Of a DNA stretch of 64,000 bases, positions 1 to 7,773 are shown in pieces. Source of the DNA: Bacillota bacterium (GTDB taxonomy: Bacteria; Sysuimicrobiota; Sysuimicrobiia; Sysuimicrobiales; Segetimicrobiaceae). Both the position numbers and the translations under genes were made by a program. The notes under the pieces are model-generated. The model saw nothing but the letters and a program-made list of their open reading frames with translations. It made no database searches and had not been told where the DNA came from. The DNA is taken from the NCBI GenBank assembly GCA_021324295.1, contig JAJPJJ010000126.1, positions 1 to 64,000 on the forward strand. The letters are read 5' to 3'. Numbering within the stretch: the first letter of the stretch is position 1; each line of letters begins with the position of its first letter.

Positions 1-62
1 AACCACCGGTAGGCCGTCTTGGGATGGATGCCAGCTTGTCTGGCCCACGCTGCCAGTTTCAC
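1..62 (-). CDS. tnpA: IS607-family serine recombinase TnpA, N-terminus (cut by window edge)
   Basis: Only the first 20 codons are present, from a GTG at 62. The peptide reads MKLAAWARQAGIHPKTAYRW, the MerR-like helix-turn-helix opening typical of IS607-family TnpA, a small serine recombinase that moves the element without terminal inverted repeats. The catalytic serine domain and the usual tnpB partner would lie beyond base 1. A TGC-extended -10 (TATCAT, 69-74 on minus) sits 6 nt before the GTG, so the transcript may be leaderless. I am fairly sure of the family because the match covers the whole visible N-terminus, but it is only 20 residues. Confidence 0.7.
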   Translation of the reverse strand, partial: MKLAAWARQAGIHPKTAYRW

Positions 63-200
63 GACTCGATGATAGCATACACGAATACACGTTTGCCATC
101 ATTTATGACCAAACCGACAAACTGTTGGCAACCCTCTGAGCGCCTTCCCGTCGAGCATGGCCGTGTCGTGAGGACAAATGTTTACTGGCATGGTGCGCAT
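1..200 (-). mobile_element. Left end of an IS607-type insertion sequence (boundary approximate)
   Basis: The first ~200 bases are visibly less GC-rich than everything after about 260 and hold the start of an IS607-type recombinase gene with its own promoter. IS607 elements have no inverted repeats, so the exact end cannot be read here; 200 is a guess from the composition change. Bases 63-263 hold no gene that I can support. Confidence 0.5.
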
Positions 201-263
201 GCTCGCCGGCCATATTGATTACTCATCGACGCCCGCCTTCCTGCCTCAACCGGTGCCGGGATC

Positions 264-1139
264 TCAGAGCAGCCAGAAGGCCTGTGACCAGGCGGTCCCC
301 GCGGACCGTCCGAGGCACTCGACCCGCACGAAGCCCTCGTCCCCCCTGGGCGCATACGCGGCGTCGGGACCGGGCGCCTCGTGCCGCACGCGGTCTGCGG
401 CGTCGAGAAACCGGATGCGGGACGCGTCCGTCGAGCAGACCACCGCGCCGTCGCGAACCCCGAACTCCGCCGCGGGCCCCGTGGAGGCGTAGACCGCGAG
501 TCCGCGCAGCGCCCCGAGGAGCGCCTCGGCCGTCACGGCCGCGGTCTTGACCATCACCCATCCGGTGTCGAAGTCGCGGTCCCGGTGCAGATCGTCCGAG
601 GCGACGGCGGCCACCGGGGCCTCGGGACCGCGCGCGCGAAGCACCGCCGTCCACCGCCGGAGATCCTCGGCGGTCCGGCTGTGGTGGTTGCTCACCTCGA
701 TCAGGTGGTAGCCGCGGAGCCGGACCAGCTCGGCGAGAGACCATCCGCCGGTCCAGAGGTTGCCGGACCAGGAGGGGTGGTGAAGCGAGACCACGCCGCC
801 GGCGGCCACGGTCGCATCGATGCAGGCCTGCGCCCCGCGGACCAGGAGGGAGCCGGGGGCCCCGAGGCGCCCCATGTGCGGTCCGAGCGGCCGGAACGGC
901 CGTCCGATCGTCGTCTCGACCCCCGGAAGCGCGAGGAACGACCGGTCGTTGAGGTCGTCGCACGCGGTGACGCGGTCGTGGTCGGTGAGGACCACAAACG
1001 CGTACCCCGCGGCCCTATACCGCTCAAGCAGCGCCGGCGGCGGCAGCGTGCCATCGGAACAGGTCGTGTGGCAGTGGAGCTGCGCCTTGCGGTACGAGCC
1101 TGGGACCGCGTACGGGTCGGCGATCCGTGGATGCTTCAC
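264..1139 (-). CDS. PHP-domain metal-dependent phosphoesterase
   Basis: The 291-residue protein carries the PHP signature near its N-terminus: QLHCHTTCSDGT (about residues 20-31) followed by VLTDHDRVT (about 50-58), which supplies the His/Asp metal ligands of the polymerase-and-histidinol-phosphatase fold. Later His and Asp residues (VSLHHPSWSG, VAVASDDLHRD) fit the remaining ligands. Such stand-alone PHP proteins hydrolyse phosphoesters or nucleotides; the substrate cannot be told. The start is a GTG at 1139 with only a weak ribosome site. It lies 48 bases behind the M48 protease gene on the same strand and may be cotranscribed with it. Confidence 0.8.
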   Translation of the reverse strand: MKHPRIADPYAVPGSYRKAQLHCHTTCSDGTLPPPALLERYRAAGYAFVVLTDHDRVTACDDLNDRSFLALPGVETTIGRPFRPLGPHMGRLGAPGSLLVRGAQACIDATVAAGGVVSLHHPSWSGNLWTGGWSLAELVRLRGYHLIEVSNHHSRTAEDLRRWTAVLRARGPEAPVAAVASDDLHRDRDFDTGWVMVKTAAVTAEALLGALRGLAVYASTGPAAEFGVRDGAVVCSTDASRIRFLDAADRVRHEAPGPDAAYAPRGDEGFVRVECLGRSAGTAWSQAFWLL

Positions 1140-1187
1140 CCCGGGGGAGATTCGGGGGAGGACGCCGGTTCCCTGGGTGGGGCGGGC

Positions 1188-2072
1188 CTACCGGTTGGTC
1201 GGGTCGTACGACGGCGGCGGAGGCGGAGACGCGGGCGGCTGCGTCGCCGGCCGGATCGCGGGTGGTGGCGGCGGCGGGGCGGCCGAGGAGCTGGCCGGGC
1301 CGGGCACCTGATACCCCATCTGCCGCAGCTCGGCGCGGATCGCGGCGATCCGGGCCGGGGTGTCCGGGTGGTCCTCGAAGGCGTGCTGCAGCGCGCTGGG
1401 CTGCTGCTTCTCGGTCGCCTGGAGGCGCTCGAAGAACGTGAGGGCGGCCGTCGGATCGAAGCCGGCCTTCCGCGCGTAGATGACCCCGTAGTGGTCGGCC
1501 TCGAGCTCCTTGTCCCGCGAGTACTTGGCGTCGATGAGGGCCCGCCCGAGCTGGGAGAGCTGGTACGCGGTGAGGCTGCCGCCGAAGAGGATCTGCGTCA
1601 GCAGGATCGCGCCGAACTGCAGCTCCATGTCCCGCTGCGCGAGCTCGACCGCGTGCCGGTGGGCGACGTGCGTGGTCTCGTGGCCCATCACGAACGCGAG
1701 CTCGCTCTCGCTCCCGACGAAGCTCAAAAGACCGCGGGTCACGAAAACGAAGCCCCCGGGCGCGGCGATCGCGTTGACGCCCTTGTCGTTGAGGATGTGG
1801 TACGTCCAGGGAAGGTTGGGGCGCTCGGAGACGCGGGCCAGCCGCACGCCGATGCTCCGCACGTACTCGAGCTGGCCCGGGCTATCGACAAACCCCGGCT
1901 TGCGCGCGAGCTGGGCCTCGACCTGCCTGCCGATCTGGATCTCCTGTTGCTCGCTGACGCCGAAGAGCTGGGCGTGAGCGGCCGGCAGCGGGCCGAGCGC
2001 CGCGACCGACGTCGCCACGGCGAAGACCACGACCAGCCCGAGACTCGTGACACGGCGAGCCCTGCTGCTCAT
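1188..2072 (-). CDS. M48-family zinc metalloprotease, exported
   Basis: The 294-residue protein has an N-terminal hydrophobic signal segment (about residues 8-32, ending AHAQ), then an M48 peptidase domain with the zinc motif HETTH (in GHETTHVAHRH) and the downstream third ligand region ELEADHYG. The C-terminus is a proline-rich tail (runs of six and five Pro). The start at 2072 is preceded by AGGAGAGG, and the signal peptide begins right there, so the longer upstream reading frame is rejected. M48 proteins of this layout (BepA/LoiP-like) act in the envelope on misfolded or outer-membrane proteins, which fits a diderm cell. That role is inference. Confidence 0.88.
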   Translation of the reverse strand: MSSRARRVTSLGLVVVFAVATSVAALGPLPAAHAQLFGVSEQQEIQIGRQVEAQLARKPGFVDSPGQLEYVRSIGVRLARVSERPNLPWTYHILNDKGVNAIAAPGGFVFVTRGLLSFVGSESELAFVMGHETTHVAHRHAVELAQRDMELQFGAILLTQILFGGSLTAYQLSQLGRALIDAKYSRDKELEADHYGVIYARKAGFDPTAALTFFERLQATEKQQPSALQHAFEDHPDTPARIAAIRAELRQMGYQVPGPASSSAAPPPPPPAIRPATQPPASPPPPPSYDPTNR

Positions 2073-2190
2073 CCTGATCGCCTCTCCTGCCGCGCCCGGT
2101 GGCCGGGCGCGTCGGACCCCTCGCCTCCACTCTTCCAAACGGGCCGGCGCCGGGTGGAGGTTCCCGGCGTCGCCCCCGCGACCGGCGGCC

Positions 2191-2220
2191 TTCGCCACTA
2201 TTCTACCCAGGTGCTACAAT
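2191..2220 (+). promoter_or_regulatory. Promoter of the MoaD-MoaE gene, probably leaderless
   Basis: TACAAT (2215-2220) preceded by TGC gives an extended -10. A weak TTCGCC lies 18 bp upstream. The predicted transcription start, 7 nt after the -10, coincides with the GTG start codon at 2227, so this mRNA probably has no 5' leader. Confidence 0.6.
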
Positions 2221-2226
2221 CGTGCC

Positions 2227-2901
2227 GTGACCCGCGTGACGGTGCGGCTCTTCGCGTCCTACCGGGAAGCCGTCGGCAGCGCCCGCGTGCAGATTCCGCT
2301 CGACGACGGGGCCGACTGGCGCGGCCTCTGGGCCGCCCTGGTGGCGCGATACCCCGCCCTGGCGTCGCTCCCGGCCCCGGCCGGGTACGCGGTGAACGGC
2401 GAGTACGCCCGGGAACCGCGCCCGCTGCGGGATTCGGACGAGGTGGCGTTGATCCCGCCGGTGAGCGGCGGGGACGACGCCCCTCCCTTGATCGAGATCA
2501 CCGACCGGCCGATCTCGGTGGACCGCCTGCTCGGGCAGGTCGCGGATCCCCGGGCGGGTGCGGTCGCGCTCTTCCTGGGCGTCGTCCGCGACAACGCTCG
2601 GGGGCGGCGAGTGAGGCACCTCGTGTACGAGGCCTACGAGGCCCTGGCGCGGCGCGAGCTCGACCGCGTCGCGGCGGAGATCCGCGCGCGCTGGCCGGTG
2701 ACGCGTGTCGCGATCGTCCATCGCACGGGGCTCCTCGAGGTCGGCGAGACGAGCGTGGCGATCGCGGTCTCCGCCCCGCACCGGGCCGAGGCGTTCGCCG
2801 CGGCACGCTTTGCGATCGACACCCTCAAGCAGACCGTGCCAATCTGGAAGAAGGAGGTCTGGGAGGGCGGCGAGGCCTGGGTCGGCGTCGAGCCCGCCTG
2901 A
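2227..2901 (+). CDS. moaX: MoaD-MoaE fusion (molybdopterin synthase)
   Basis: The 224-residue protein joins both molybdopterin synthase subunits. Residues ~1-82 are MoaD (ubiquitin-like, ending PPVSGG) and ~85-224 are MoaE (DRPISVDRLL, GVVRDNARGR, HRTGLLEVGE, and the active-site Lys region PIWKKEVWEGG). Molybdopterin synthase adds two sulfurs to cPMP using the thiocarboxylated C-terminal Gly of MoaD. In this fusion the GG is internal and followed by Asp-Asp. The known fusion MoaX of Mycobacterium tuberculosis is cleaved after this glycine, so processing is expected here too (inference). A GTG start at 2227 is chosen because the MoaD fold begins at once and no ribosome site or conserved sequence precedes it. 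A molybdopterin enzyme lies at 28619 and a MoeB-rhodanese at 18455. Confidence 0.88.
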   Translation: MTRVTVRLFASYREAVGSARVQIPLDDGADWRGLWAALVARYPALASLPAPAGYAVNGEYAREPRPLRDSDEVALIPPVSGGDDAPPLIEITDRPISVDRLLGQVADPRAGAVALFLGVVRDNARGRRVRHLVYEAYEALARRELDRVAAEIRARWPVTRVAIVHRTGLLEVGETSVAIAVSAPHRAEAFAAARFAIDTLKQTVPIWKKEVWEGGEAWVGVEPA

Positions 2902-2909
2902 CGCGTGGG

Positions 2910-2987
2910 CTACGGCACGAGGGCGAGCTTTCCGAACTGCTCGCCGCGCTCCATCATCTCGTGCGCGCCCGCCGGTCCGGTGGGGCC
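2910..2987 (-). pseudogene. C-terminal remnant of a quinone oxidoreductase / zinc-type alcohol dehydrogenase
   Basis: Read on the minus strand, about 25 codons end in GAHEMMERGEQFGKLALVP and a stop. This is the typical last helix and strand of NADPH:quinone reductases. No in-frame upstream sequence continues the family: the next codons are low-complexity and no Rossmann motif follows. It is best explained as the 3' stub of a deleted gene between moaX and the TPR gene. The rest of 2902-3181 holds only the TPR promoter. Confidence 0.5.
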
Positions 2988-3181
2988 CAGGCCCCGAGAT
3001 CTGGAGGAGGAGCACGGCGCGACCGGCGAAGAGACCGAGTACCCCGTGGCCGGCATCCGCCGGCGGGCAGGCACGACGCGTGTCCATCGCGATCCTCCAT
3101 CGCCGCGGTCGCTGGTCGCGGAGAGAGGCCGCTCGCACGCGACGATACTATGACAGCCGGACCGACGGGCGTGAGACGCAG

Positions 3182-3853
3182 ATGACCGGGACGGGATCGA
3201 CGTGCCTCCGGCTGGGGAGCCTCGCGGCGGCCGCGTGCGCGGTGCTGCTCGCCGGCGCGCCGCCGTCCGCGGCCCAGCACGGCGGCCGGAGCTGGAGGCC
3301 GCTCATCCCGGGGCTCAGGGCTCAAGTCGCCGCGCACCCGGACCCGGAGGTCGCGTTCCGGCTGGCGATGGTGTACGCGCACGAGGGCATGCTCGTGGAC
3401 GGCTGGCACGTGCTCAAGCAGGTGGATCGGATGGTCGGCCGCGGTGCCCGCCGGACGCAGGCGGAGCGGGCGATCATCGCGAGCGCCGCGGCGGCCATCA
3501 AGCGGGATCCCCGCGACCTGCTGGCCCGCTACTCGCTGGCTTTCGCCTCGTGGATCGCGGGCGATCACCAAACGGCCTTCCGCGAGTTCCAGGAGATCAC
3601 CCGGCAGGATCCCGAGAACGCGATGAACCACGGATACCTGGGCTACCTCTACGCGACCCGCAACGATGCAAAGAACACGATCGCGCAGTGGGAGCGGGCG
3701 GTCCGGCTCGACCCGAGCAACAGCGTGCTGCACTACATGCTGGGCGCGGCCTACTCCCGTACCGGCCGGAGCCTCGATGCCGCGCGGGAGTTCAACCTCG
3801 CCTACCGGGACCGCACCCTCTATAACTACCTGACCCGCGGCGAGGAGCCCTGA
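3182..3853 (+). CDS. Secreted TPR-repeat protein
   Basis: The 223-residue protein has an N-terminal signal peptide (hydrophobic LAAAACAVLLAGAPPSAAQ, about residues 12-30) and then at least three tetratricopeptide units. The clearest are NAMNHGYLGYLYATRNDAKN followed by WERAVRLDPSN, and SVLHYMLGAAYSRTGRSLDA. TPR domains bind partner proteins; no enzymatic motif is visible. The ATG at 3182 is chosen because the signal peptide starts there. A TACTAT -10-like hexamer (3146-3151) lies 30 bases upstream. The function is unknown; a periplasmic or cell-surface scaffold is the best guess. Confidence 0.72.
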   Translation: MTGTGSTCLRLGSLAAAACAVLLAGAPPSAAQHGGRSWRPLIPGLRAQVAAHPDPEVAFRLAMVYAHEGMLVDGWHVLKQVDRMVGRGARRTQAERAIIASAAAAIKRDPRDLLARYSLAFASWIAGDHQTAFREFQEITRQDPENAMNHGYLGYLYATRNDAKNTIAQWERAVRLDPSNSVLHYMLGAAYSRTGRSLDAAREFNLAYRDRTLYNYLTRGEEP

Positions 3854-3893
3854 CGGCCCGTTGCCGCGAGCAGGCGGCGGTGCAGGGAGGGAC

Positions 3894-3990
3894 GGGACCC
3901 GCCCCGCGGAGATCGATCTCGGGCCTCGCCACGCGAATCAGCGGAAGACCTCGAGCCCGCCAGGCCGGCGGCCCCCGGTCGACGCGGACG
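3894..3990 (+). repeat. Intergenic element, copy A of three (AATCAGSGGAAG family)
   Basis: Shares with 27079-27170 (same strand) and 21894-21990 (opposite strand) the ordered blocks GGTCTCG or GATCTCGG, GATCGA or a variant, AATCAGCGGAAGACCTCGA, a GGCC-rich inverted repeat and GGTCGACGCGG. It lies between the 3' ends of the TPR gene and the convergent membrane-protein gene. No function is known to me. The surrounding 3854-4061 holds no gene. Confidence 0.55.
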
Positions 3991-4061
3991 TGCGCCCGGC
4001 CGCCGCGTCGGACTGAAGGTCGCGCCGGCCGGGCGCGGAGGGCGGGGTCCGCCCCGCAACC

Positions 4062-4475
4062 CTATCTATCGCCGGACCTGCGAGGCGCACCGCCGGCGGT
4101 CCGCCGGATCAGCCAGCGCGCGGCGGCCGCGACCGCGCCGCCGGCGAGCGCCGCCGCCGTCCACGGGGCGCCGAACGCGAGGACGAGCACCCATCCGGCC
4201 TCCGGCGGCAGACGCGCGCCCCGAAGCGCCCCAAGGCCCCGGTCCACCCCGATCCGCGCCCAGACGGTGGAGGCGGAGGCGAGCAGCGCGAACGGCGGAT
4301 GCGGGGAGGCCCACCACGCGGCCAGGGCGCCCGCCACGAGCGGCGAGGCCGCGGGCAGGGACTCCGCGGCGGGCACCCACACCCGGGTGATCGCGCTGGA
4401 GGCGAGCAGGTCCATCCCCTCGAACACGACGACCCCCGCGGCGACCGCGGCGACCCAGCGGAGACCGCGGCGCAC
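4062..4475 (-). CDS. Hypothetical small membrane protein
   Basis: The 137-residue protein has four hydrophobic stretches (about residues 5-20, 40-52, 55-68 and 92-120) and an Arg-rich C-terminus, so it is probably integral to the inner membrane. I recognise no family. Its GTG start overlaps the aldolase stop (TAGTG), which implies translational coupling and supports it as a real gene. It is the last gene of the korA-to-aldolase run. Its function is unknown. Confidence 0.55.
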   Translation of the reverse strand: MRRGLRWVAAVAAGVVVFEGMDLLASSAITRVWVPAAESLPAASPLVAGALAAWWASPHPPFALLASASTVWARIGVDRGLGALRGARLPPEAGWVLVLAFGAPWTAAALAGGAVAAAARWLIRRTAGGAPRRSGDR

Positions 4476-5380
4476 TACACCGTCCCCAGCATGATCCGCT
4501 TGATCTCCGCGGTGAGGCGCAGCGCGTCGGCCATCGAGCGCTGCCACATGTTGCGGCCGAAGATCAACCCCGTAGCCCCGGCCTCCATGCAGTGCCGTGC
4601 CTTCTCCAGCAGGTCGTCGTCCCCGAGTTTGCTGCCGCCGCTGAAGAGCACGAGCGTCCGGCCCGCGCTGCGGACGACCCTCTCGACCGCTTCGCGGTAC
4701 CCGAGGCGCAGCGTGTCGTACGGCTTGGGCGAGGCAGCGGCCTTCTCGGTGAACTCGGGCACGTTCAGCTTGACGATGTCGGCTCCCAGCTCGCACGCCA
4801 ACCGGGCCGCGTAGTCCACCGCGTACAGGCTGTCGCGGCCGCCCTTCTTGTCGATCGCCTCGCCCCGCGGATACGACCACACGATCAGCGGCATCCCGTA
4901 CGCGTCGCAGGCCCGCCGGACCTCCGTGAGCTGCCGGATGTCCTCGTCCTGCCGCGGCGAGCCGACGTACAGCGTGTACCCCACCGCATCGGCCCCGAGG
5001 CGCACCGCGTCCTCCACCGTCCCCGTCAGGCCGCTCAGCGGTGCTGTATCCGGAGGGATATTGGTCTTGCCGTTGATCTTCAGGATGAGGGGCACGCGCC
5101 CGGCGTAGGGGCGCAGGTACTTGCTGGCCAACCCGTAGTGGAACGCGATCGCCGAGTAGCCGCCCTCCAGGCACAGCCGGAGCTGGAACCCCGGATCGGC
5201 GCTGTCGGGGTTGGCGAAGAAGTCCACCGGGCCGTGCTCGATCCCCTGATCGATCGGCAGGATCAACGCCACGCCGTGCCCGGGCCCGTGCTCGTAGAGG
5301 ATGCGGTGGAGCCGCGTCTTCTTGCCGACCGGCAGGTCCATCTCATCGAGCGTCGGCCGCTTTACACGCTGGACGACCAT
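4475..5380 (-). CDS. fbaB: Class I fructose-bisphosphate aldolase, DhnA/FbaB type
   Basis: The 301-residue protein belongs to the archaeal/DhnA-type class I aldolases, which cleave fructose-1,6-bisphosphate to two triose phosphates through a Lys Schiff base. Visible family blocks are LILPIDQGIEHGP near the N-terminus, LILKINGKT, IVWSYPRGEAI, ADIVKLNVPE (probable Schiff-base lysine), the phosphate-binding VLFSGGSKL, and ATGLIFGRNMWQR. Its length is normal. An AGGAGG site precedes the ATG at 5380. It follows the LptA-like gene by 43 bases and is coupled to a small membrane protein downstream. A related role in aromatic biosynthesis (ADH synthase) is possible but less likely. Confidence 0.85.
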   Translation of the reverse strand: MVVQRVKRPTLDEMDLPVGKKTRLHRILYEHGPGHGVALILPIDQGIEHGPVDFFANPDSADPGFQLRLCLEGGYSAIAFHYGLASKYLRPYAGRVPLILKINGKTNIPPDTAPLSGLTGTVEDAVRLGADAVGYTLYVGSPRQDEDIRQLTEVRRACDAYGMPLIVWSYPRGEAIDKKGGRDSLYAVDYAARLACELGADIVKLNVPEFTEKAAASPKPYDTLRLGYREAVERVVRSAGRTLVLFSGGSKLGDDDLLEKARHCMEAGATGLIFGRNMWQRSMADALRLTAEIKRIMLGTV

Positions 5381-5423
5381 CGGATCCCTCCTTCGTTCCG
5401 CGCCGTGTTGCGCGCCCGGCCCA

Positions 5424-6347
5424 TCAGGGCGCGGCGTCCTCGGCCGTGTCCGTGAGCCGGACGTGGGTGGCACCCGTCGCGAGGATGCGCCGGGTCTTGT
5501 AGAAGATCGTCACGCGGTCGGCCCGGAGCGTCCCCTGGCGCCGCGTGATCACGACCTGACCGGTGAGGACCGCGGTGGACGTCCTGAAATCGACGACGGC
5601 GCTTGCGCTTCGCATCGTGGCCCCGTAGATCTCCGCGTCGACGGGGCCATGCACCACCGCGCGGCCGGCGGCCTGGAACAGCTCGATCCGGTCGCCGCGC
5701 ACCCGGCCCGCCTTGTTGGAGACCACGGGATGGCCGGCCACCGTCCCGTGCTGCGTGCGGCGATCGTAGGTGGCGCGGTCGCCCGTGACGAGGAGGTCGG
5801 GCGCCGAGAAGGCCCGCACGTGGCCCTCCGCGAGGAGCCGGCCGGACTGCTGGTCGGCCGTGATCCGGTCGCCGGACAGGGCGTACTCGCGGGTCTCGAC
5901 CCCGGCGGCGCCGACCATGACGACGCTGCGCACCTGCTCGTCCGGGGCGAGGTACAGGGTTACGGTGTCGCCCGTGGCGCGGCCCTGTGGGTCGGTCACG
6001 ATCGCGTGCCCGCTCAGCTCGGCCGTGCGGGCGGCCCGGTTGAGGCGGAGCTGGTCGGCCGTCGCGCGCCGAGCGCCATAGGTGAGCTGTACGTGGCCTC
6101 GCGCGAGGAGCATCGCGCCGGAGTTGTCGATCACGACCTCGTCGGCGACGATATGGAGGGGTTTCTCGAGACGGGCGGGCGCGGGACGCCGGCCCGCGGC
6201 GGCCGACCCCGCCGGCGGGCACATCCCGCCCGCGCCCGCGAGGAGGGAGGCGACGAGGAGCACACCCCGGAGCCGGCGCCACGCCGAGGGGGCGCCGGGC
6301 CTCGCGGAAGGGGAGCCGCTCCCGGCCGCCCGCGGCTGCCGTCTCAA
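5424..6347 (-). CDS. LptA/OstA-like periplasmic protein
   Basis: The protein has an N-terminal hydrophobic signal (VLLVASLLAGAGG) followed by repeated OstA-like beta strands: ADEVVIDNSGAMLLARGHVQLTYG, then LSGHAIVTDPQGRATGD, ALSGDRITADQQSGRLLAEGHV and VVDFRTSTAVLTGQVVITRRQG. These beta-jellyroll repeats are typical of LptA/LptD-N, which carry lipopolysaccharide across the periplasm. The start is uncertain. A TTG at 6347 overlaps the Fur stop (TTGA) and gives 307 residues; a GTG at 6263 gives 279 and begins directly at the signal peptide. Presence of the gene suggests an outer membrane. I cannot say whether it handles LPS or another glycolipid. Confidence 0.7.
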   Translation of the reverse strand: MRRQPRAAGSGSPSARPGAPSAWRRLRGVLLVASLLAGAGGMCPPAGSAAAGRRPAPARLEKPLHIVADEVVIDNSGAMLLARGHVQLTYGARRATADQLRLNRAARTAELSGHAIVTDPQGRATGDTVTLYLAPDEQVRSVVMVGAAGVETREYALSGDRITADQQSGRLLAEGHVRAFSAPDLLVTGDRATYDRRTQHGTVAGHPVVSNKAGRVRGDRIELFQAAGRAVVHGPVDAEIYGATMRSASAVVDFRTSTAVLTGQVVITRRQGTLRADRVTIFYKTRRILATGATHVRLTDTAEDAAP

Positions 6348-6835
6348 GGGGCCGGTGCCAGGGCCCGCGCGCGCGGCCCGGACGAGCGGAGGCCGGCCGC
6401 GCCGCAACGGCTGCAGTACCCGTAGAACTCGATCCGATGGCTCACCACGGTGAACGCGCCGTCCCCGAGCGCCTGCTGCTGCTGCTCCAGGATCCGGGCG
6501 ACCGGCCCCCGGGGAAGATCGACGACCGCGCCGCACCGCAGGCAGGTCCCGTGATAGTGCGGCTCGGGCTTGGCGCAGAACACGCTGCGGCCGTCGCCGC
6601 CGGCGAGCCGCCGGACGAGCCCGAGGCGGGCGAGCAGATCGAGCGTGCGATAGGTGGTGGCGAGGTTCACGGTCGGGCACAGCGTGCGGGCGCGCCGGCA
6701 GATCTCCTCCGCGGAGACGTTCATCCGGCCGGCCCCCAGCATCCCCGCGAGGATGGCGCGCCGCTGGGGCGTCGGCCGGTACCCCTGCCGCGCAAGCGCC
6801 CCCAGCGTGGCGTCCACCGGGGCCGAGTGTGGCAT
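6344..6835 (-). CDS. Fur-family transcriptional regulator
   Basis: The 163-residue protein has the Fur winged helix (QGYRPTPQRRAILAGML, then LATTYRTLDLLARLGLVRRL) and a C-terminal metal domain with HYHGTCLRCG and CSRCG, the two CxxC pairs of the structural zinc site. Ferric uptake family members sense Fe, Zn, Mn or peroxide; which one is not readable. The ATG at 6835 is chosen because GGGAG precedes it and the fold starts there. It lies 68 bases after korB and overlaps the LptA-like start. A Fur-box-like palindrome lies before mrp (11780-11794), a possible target. Confidence 0.85.
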   Translation of the reverse strand: MPHSAPVDATLGALARQGYRPTPQRRAILAGMLGAGRMNVSAEEICRRARTLCPTVNLATTYRTLDLLARLGLVRRLAGGDGRSVFCAKPEPHYHGTCLRCGAVVDLPRGPVARILEQQQQALGDGAFTVVSHRIEFYGYCSRCGAAGLRSSGPRARALAPAP

Positions 6836-6903
6836 CGCTCCCACCACCGACCGCATCCGCCCGCACGCTCGCGCCGGCGGCGCGGCATGCCGGGCGGGCC
6901 TCC

Positions 6904-7773
6904 TCAGAAGAACTCGCGGCGCAGCGCCTCCGCCTGCTCCGGCCCGAGCGGCGCGAGCCGGCGCTTGGCCAGCGGTCCGGCCCGTAGCGCCGCGACCTGG
7001 TCCTCGTAGGTCGGCTCGCCTGTCGCCTGGTAGACGATCCCGATGGGAATCCGGTCGCCCCACTCCTGCGCCCGCTGCATCGCGGCGCTGCGGTCGGCGG
7101 GATCGTGCCCGGCTTCCTCCAGCTTGTACACCCGCTCGCGATAGTAATCGTAGGTGTTGATCTTGTTGTAGATCACGCACGGCTGCAGGACGTCCACGAG
7201 CGCGTACCCCTTGTGCTGGATCGCCGCCATGATCAGCTTGGCCAGGTGCTTCGGGTCGCCCGAAAACCCGCGGGCGACGAACGTGGCGCCGCCGTTGATC
7301 GCGGTCGTGAGCGGGTTGAACGCGATCTCGATGCTACCCTCCGGCGTGGTGCTCGTGACGAACCCCCGCTGGCTCGTGGGCGCGTACTGGCCCTTCGTGA
7401 GGCCGTACACCATGTTGTTCTCGGCGATGTGCACGACGTCCGGGTTCCGGCGCAGGATATTCAGGAAGTGGTTCCCGCCGATCCCGTACCCGTCGCCGTC
7501 CCCGGTGATGCAGATCACGTGCAGATCGTGGTTGGCGAGCTTGGCGCCCATCGCGATCGGGAGCGCGCGGCCATGGATCGTCGTGAACGCGATGGCGTTC
7601 ACGTAGTCGGGAAGCTTGCTCCCGCAGCCGATCCCGGAGAAGAACAGCACCTCGTGCGGGTAGATCTCGAGCTGCGCGAGGGCGCTCTTCACCGCGTTGA
7701 GGATCCCGTAGTCCCCGCAGCCGGGGCACCACGTCACCTTGACGGGGTTGTTGTACAGCTTCAGATCAAGCAT
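6904..7773 (-). CDS. korB: 2-oxoacid:ferredoxin oxidoreductase, beta subunit
   Basis: The 289-residue protein is the thiamine diphosphate-binding subunit. It shows WCPGCGDYG near the N-terminus, GIGCGSKLPDY, and the TPP/Mg motif GDGDGYGIGGNHFLN (GDG...N). With the alpha-gamma subunit encoded just upstream it oxidatively decarboxylates a 2-oxoacid (2-oxoglutarate or pyruvate) to the acyl-CoA and passes electrons to ferredoxin. Its length is that of KorB-type two-subunit enzymes. The start codon lies inside the end of korA (8-base overlap), so the two are translationally coupled. The substrate cannot be fixed from sequence alone. Confidence 0.9.
   Translation of the reverse strand: MLDLKLYNNPVKVTWCPGCGDYGILNAVKSALAQLEIYPHEVLFFSGIGCGSKLPDYVNAIAFTTIHGRALPIAMGAKLANHDLHVICITGDGDGYGIGGNHFLNILRRNPDVVHIAENNMVYGLTKGQYAPTSQRGFVTSTTPEGSIEIAFNPLTTAINGGATFVARGFSGDPKHLAKLIMAAIQHKGYALVDVLQPCVIYNKINTYDYYRERVYKLEEAGHDPADRSAAMQRAQEWGDRIPIGIVYQATGEPTYEDQVAALRAGPLAKRRLAPLGPEQAEALRREFF

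Noticed and set aside
381-3185. A 934-codon plus-strand open frame across PHP, M48 and moaX
   Set aside because: It runs antisense to two recognised genes and out of frame with a third. Composition is typical of GC-rich shadow frames.
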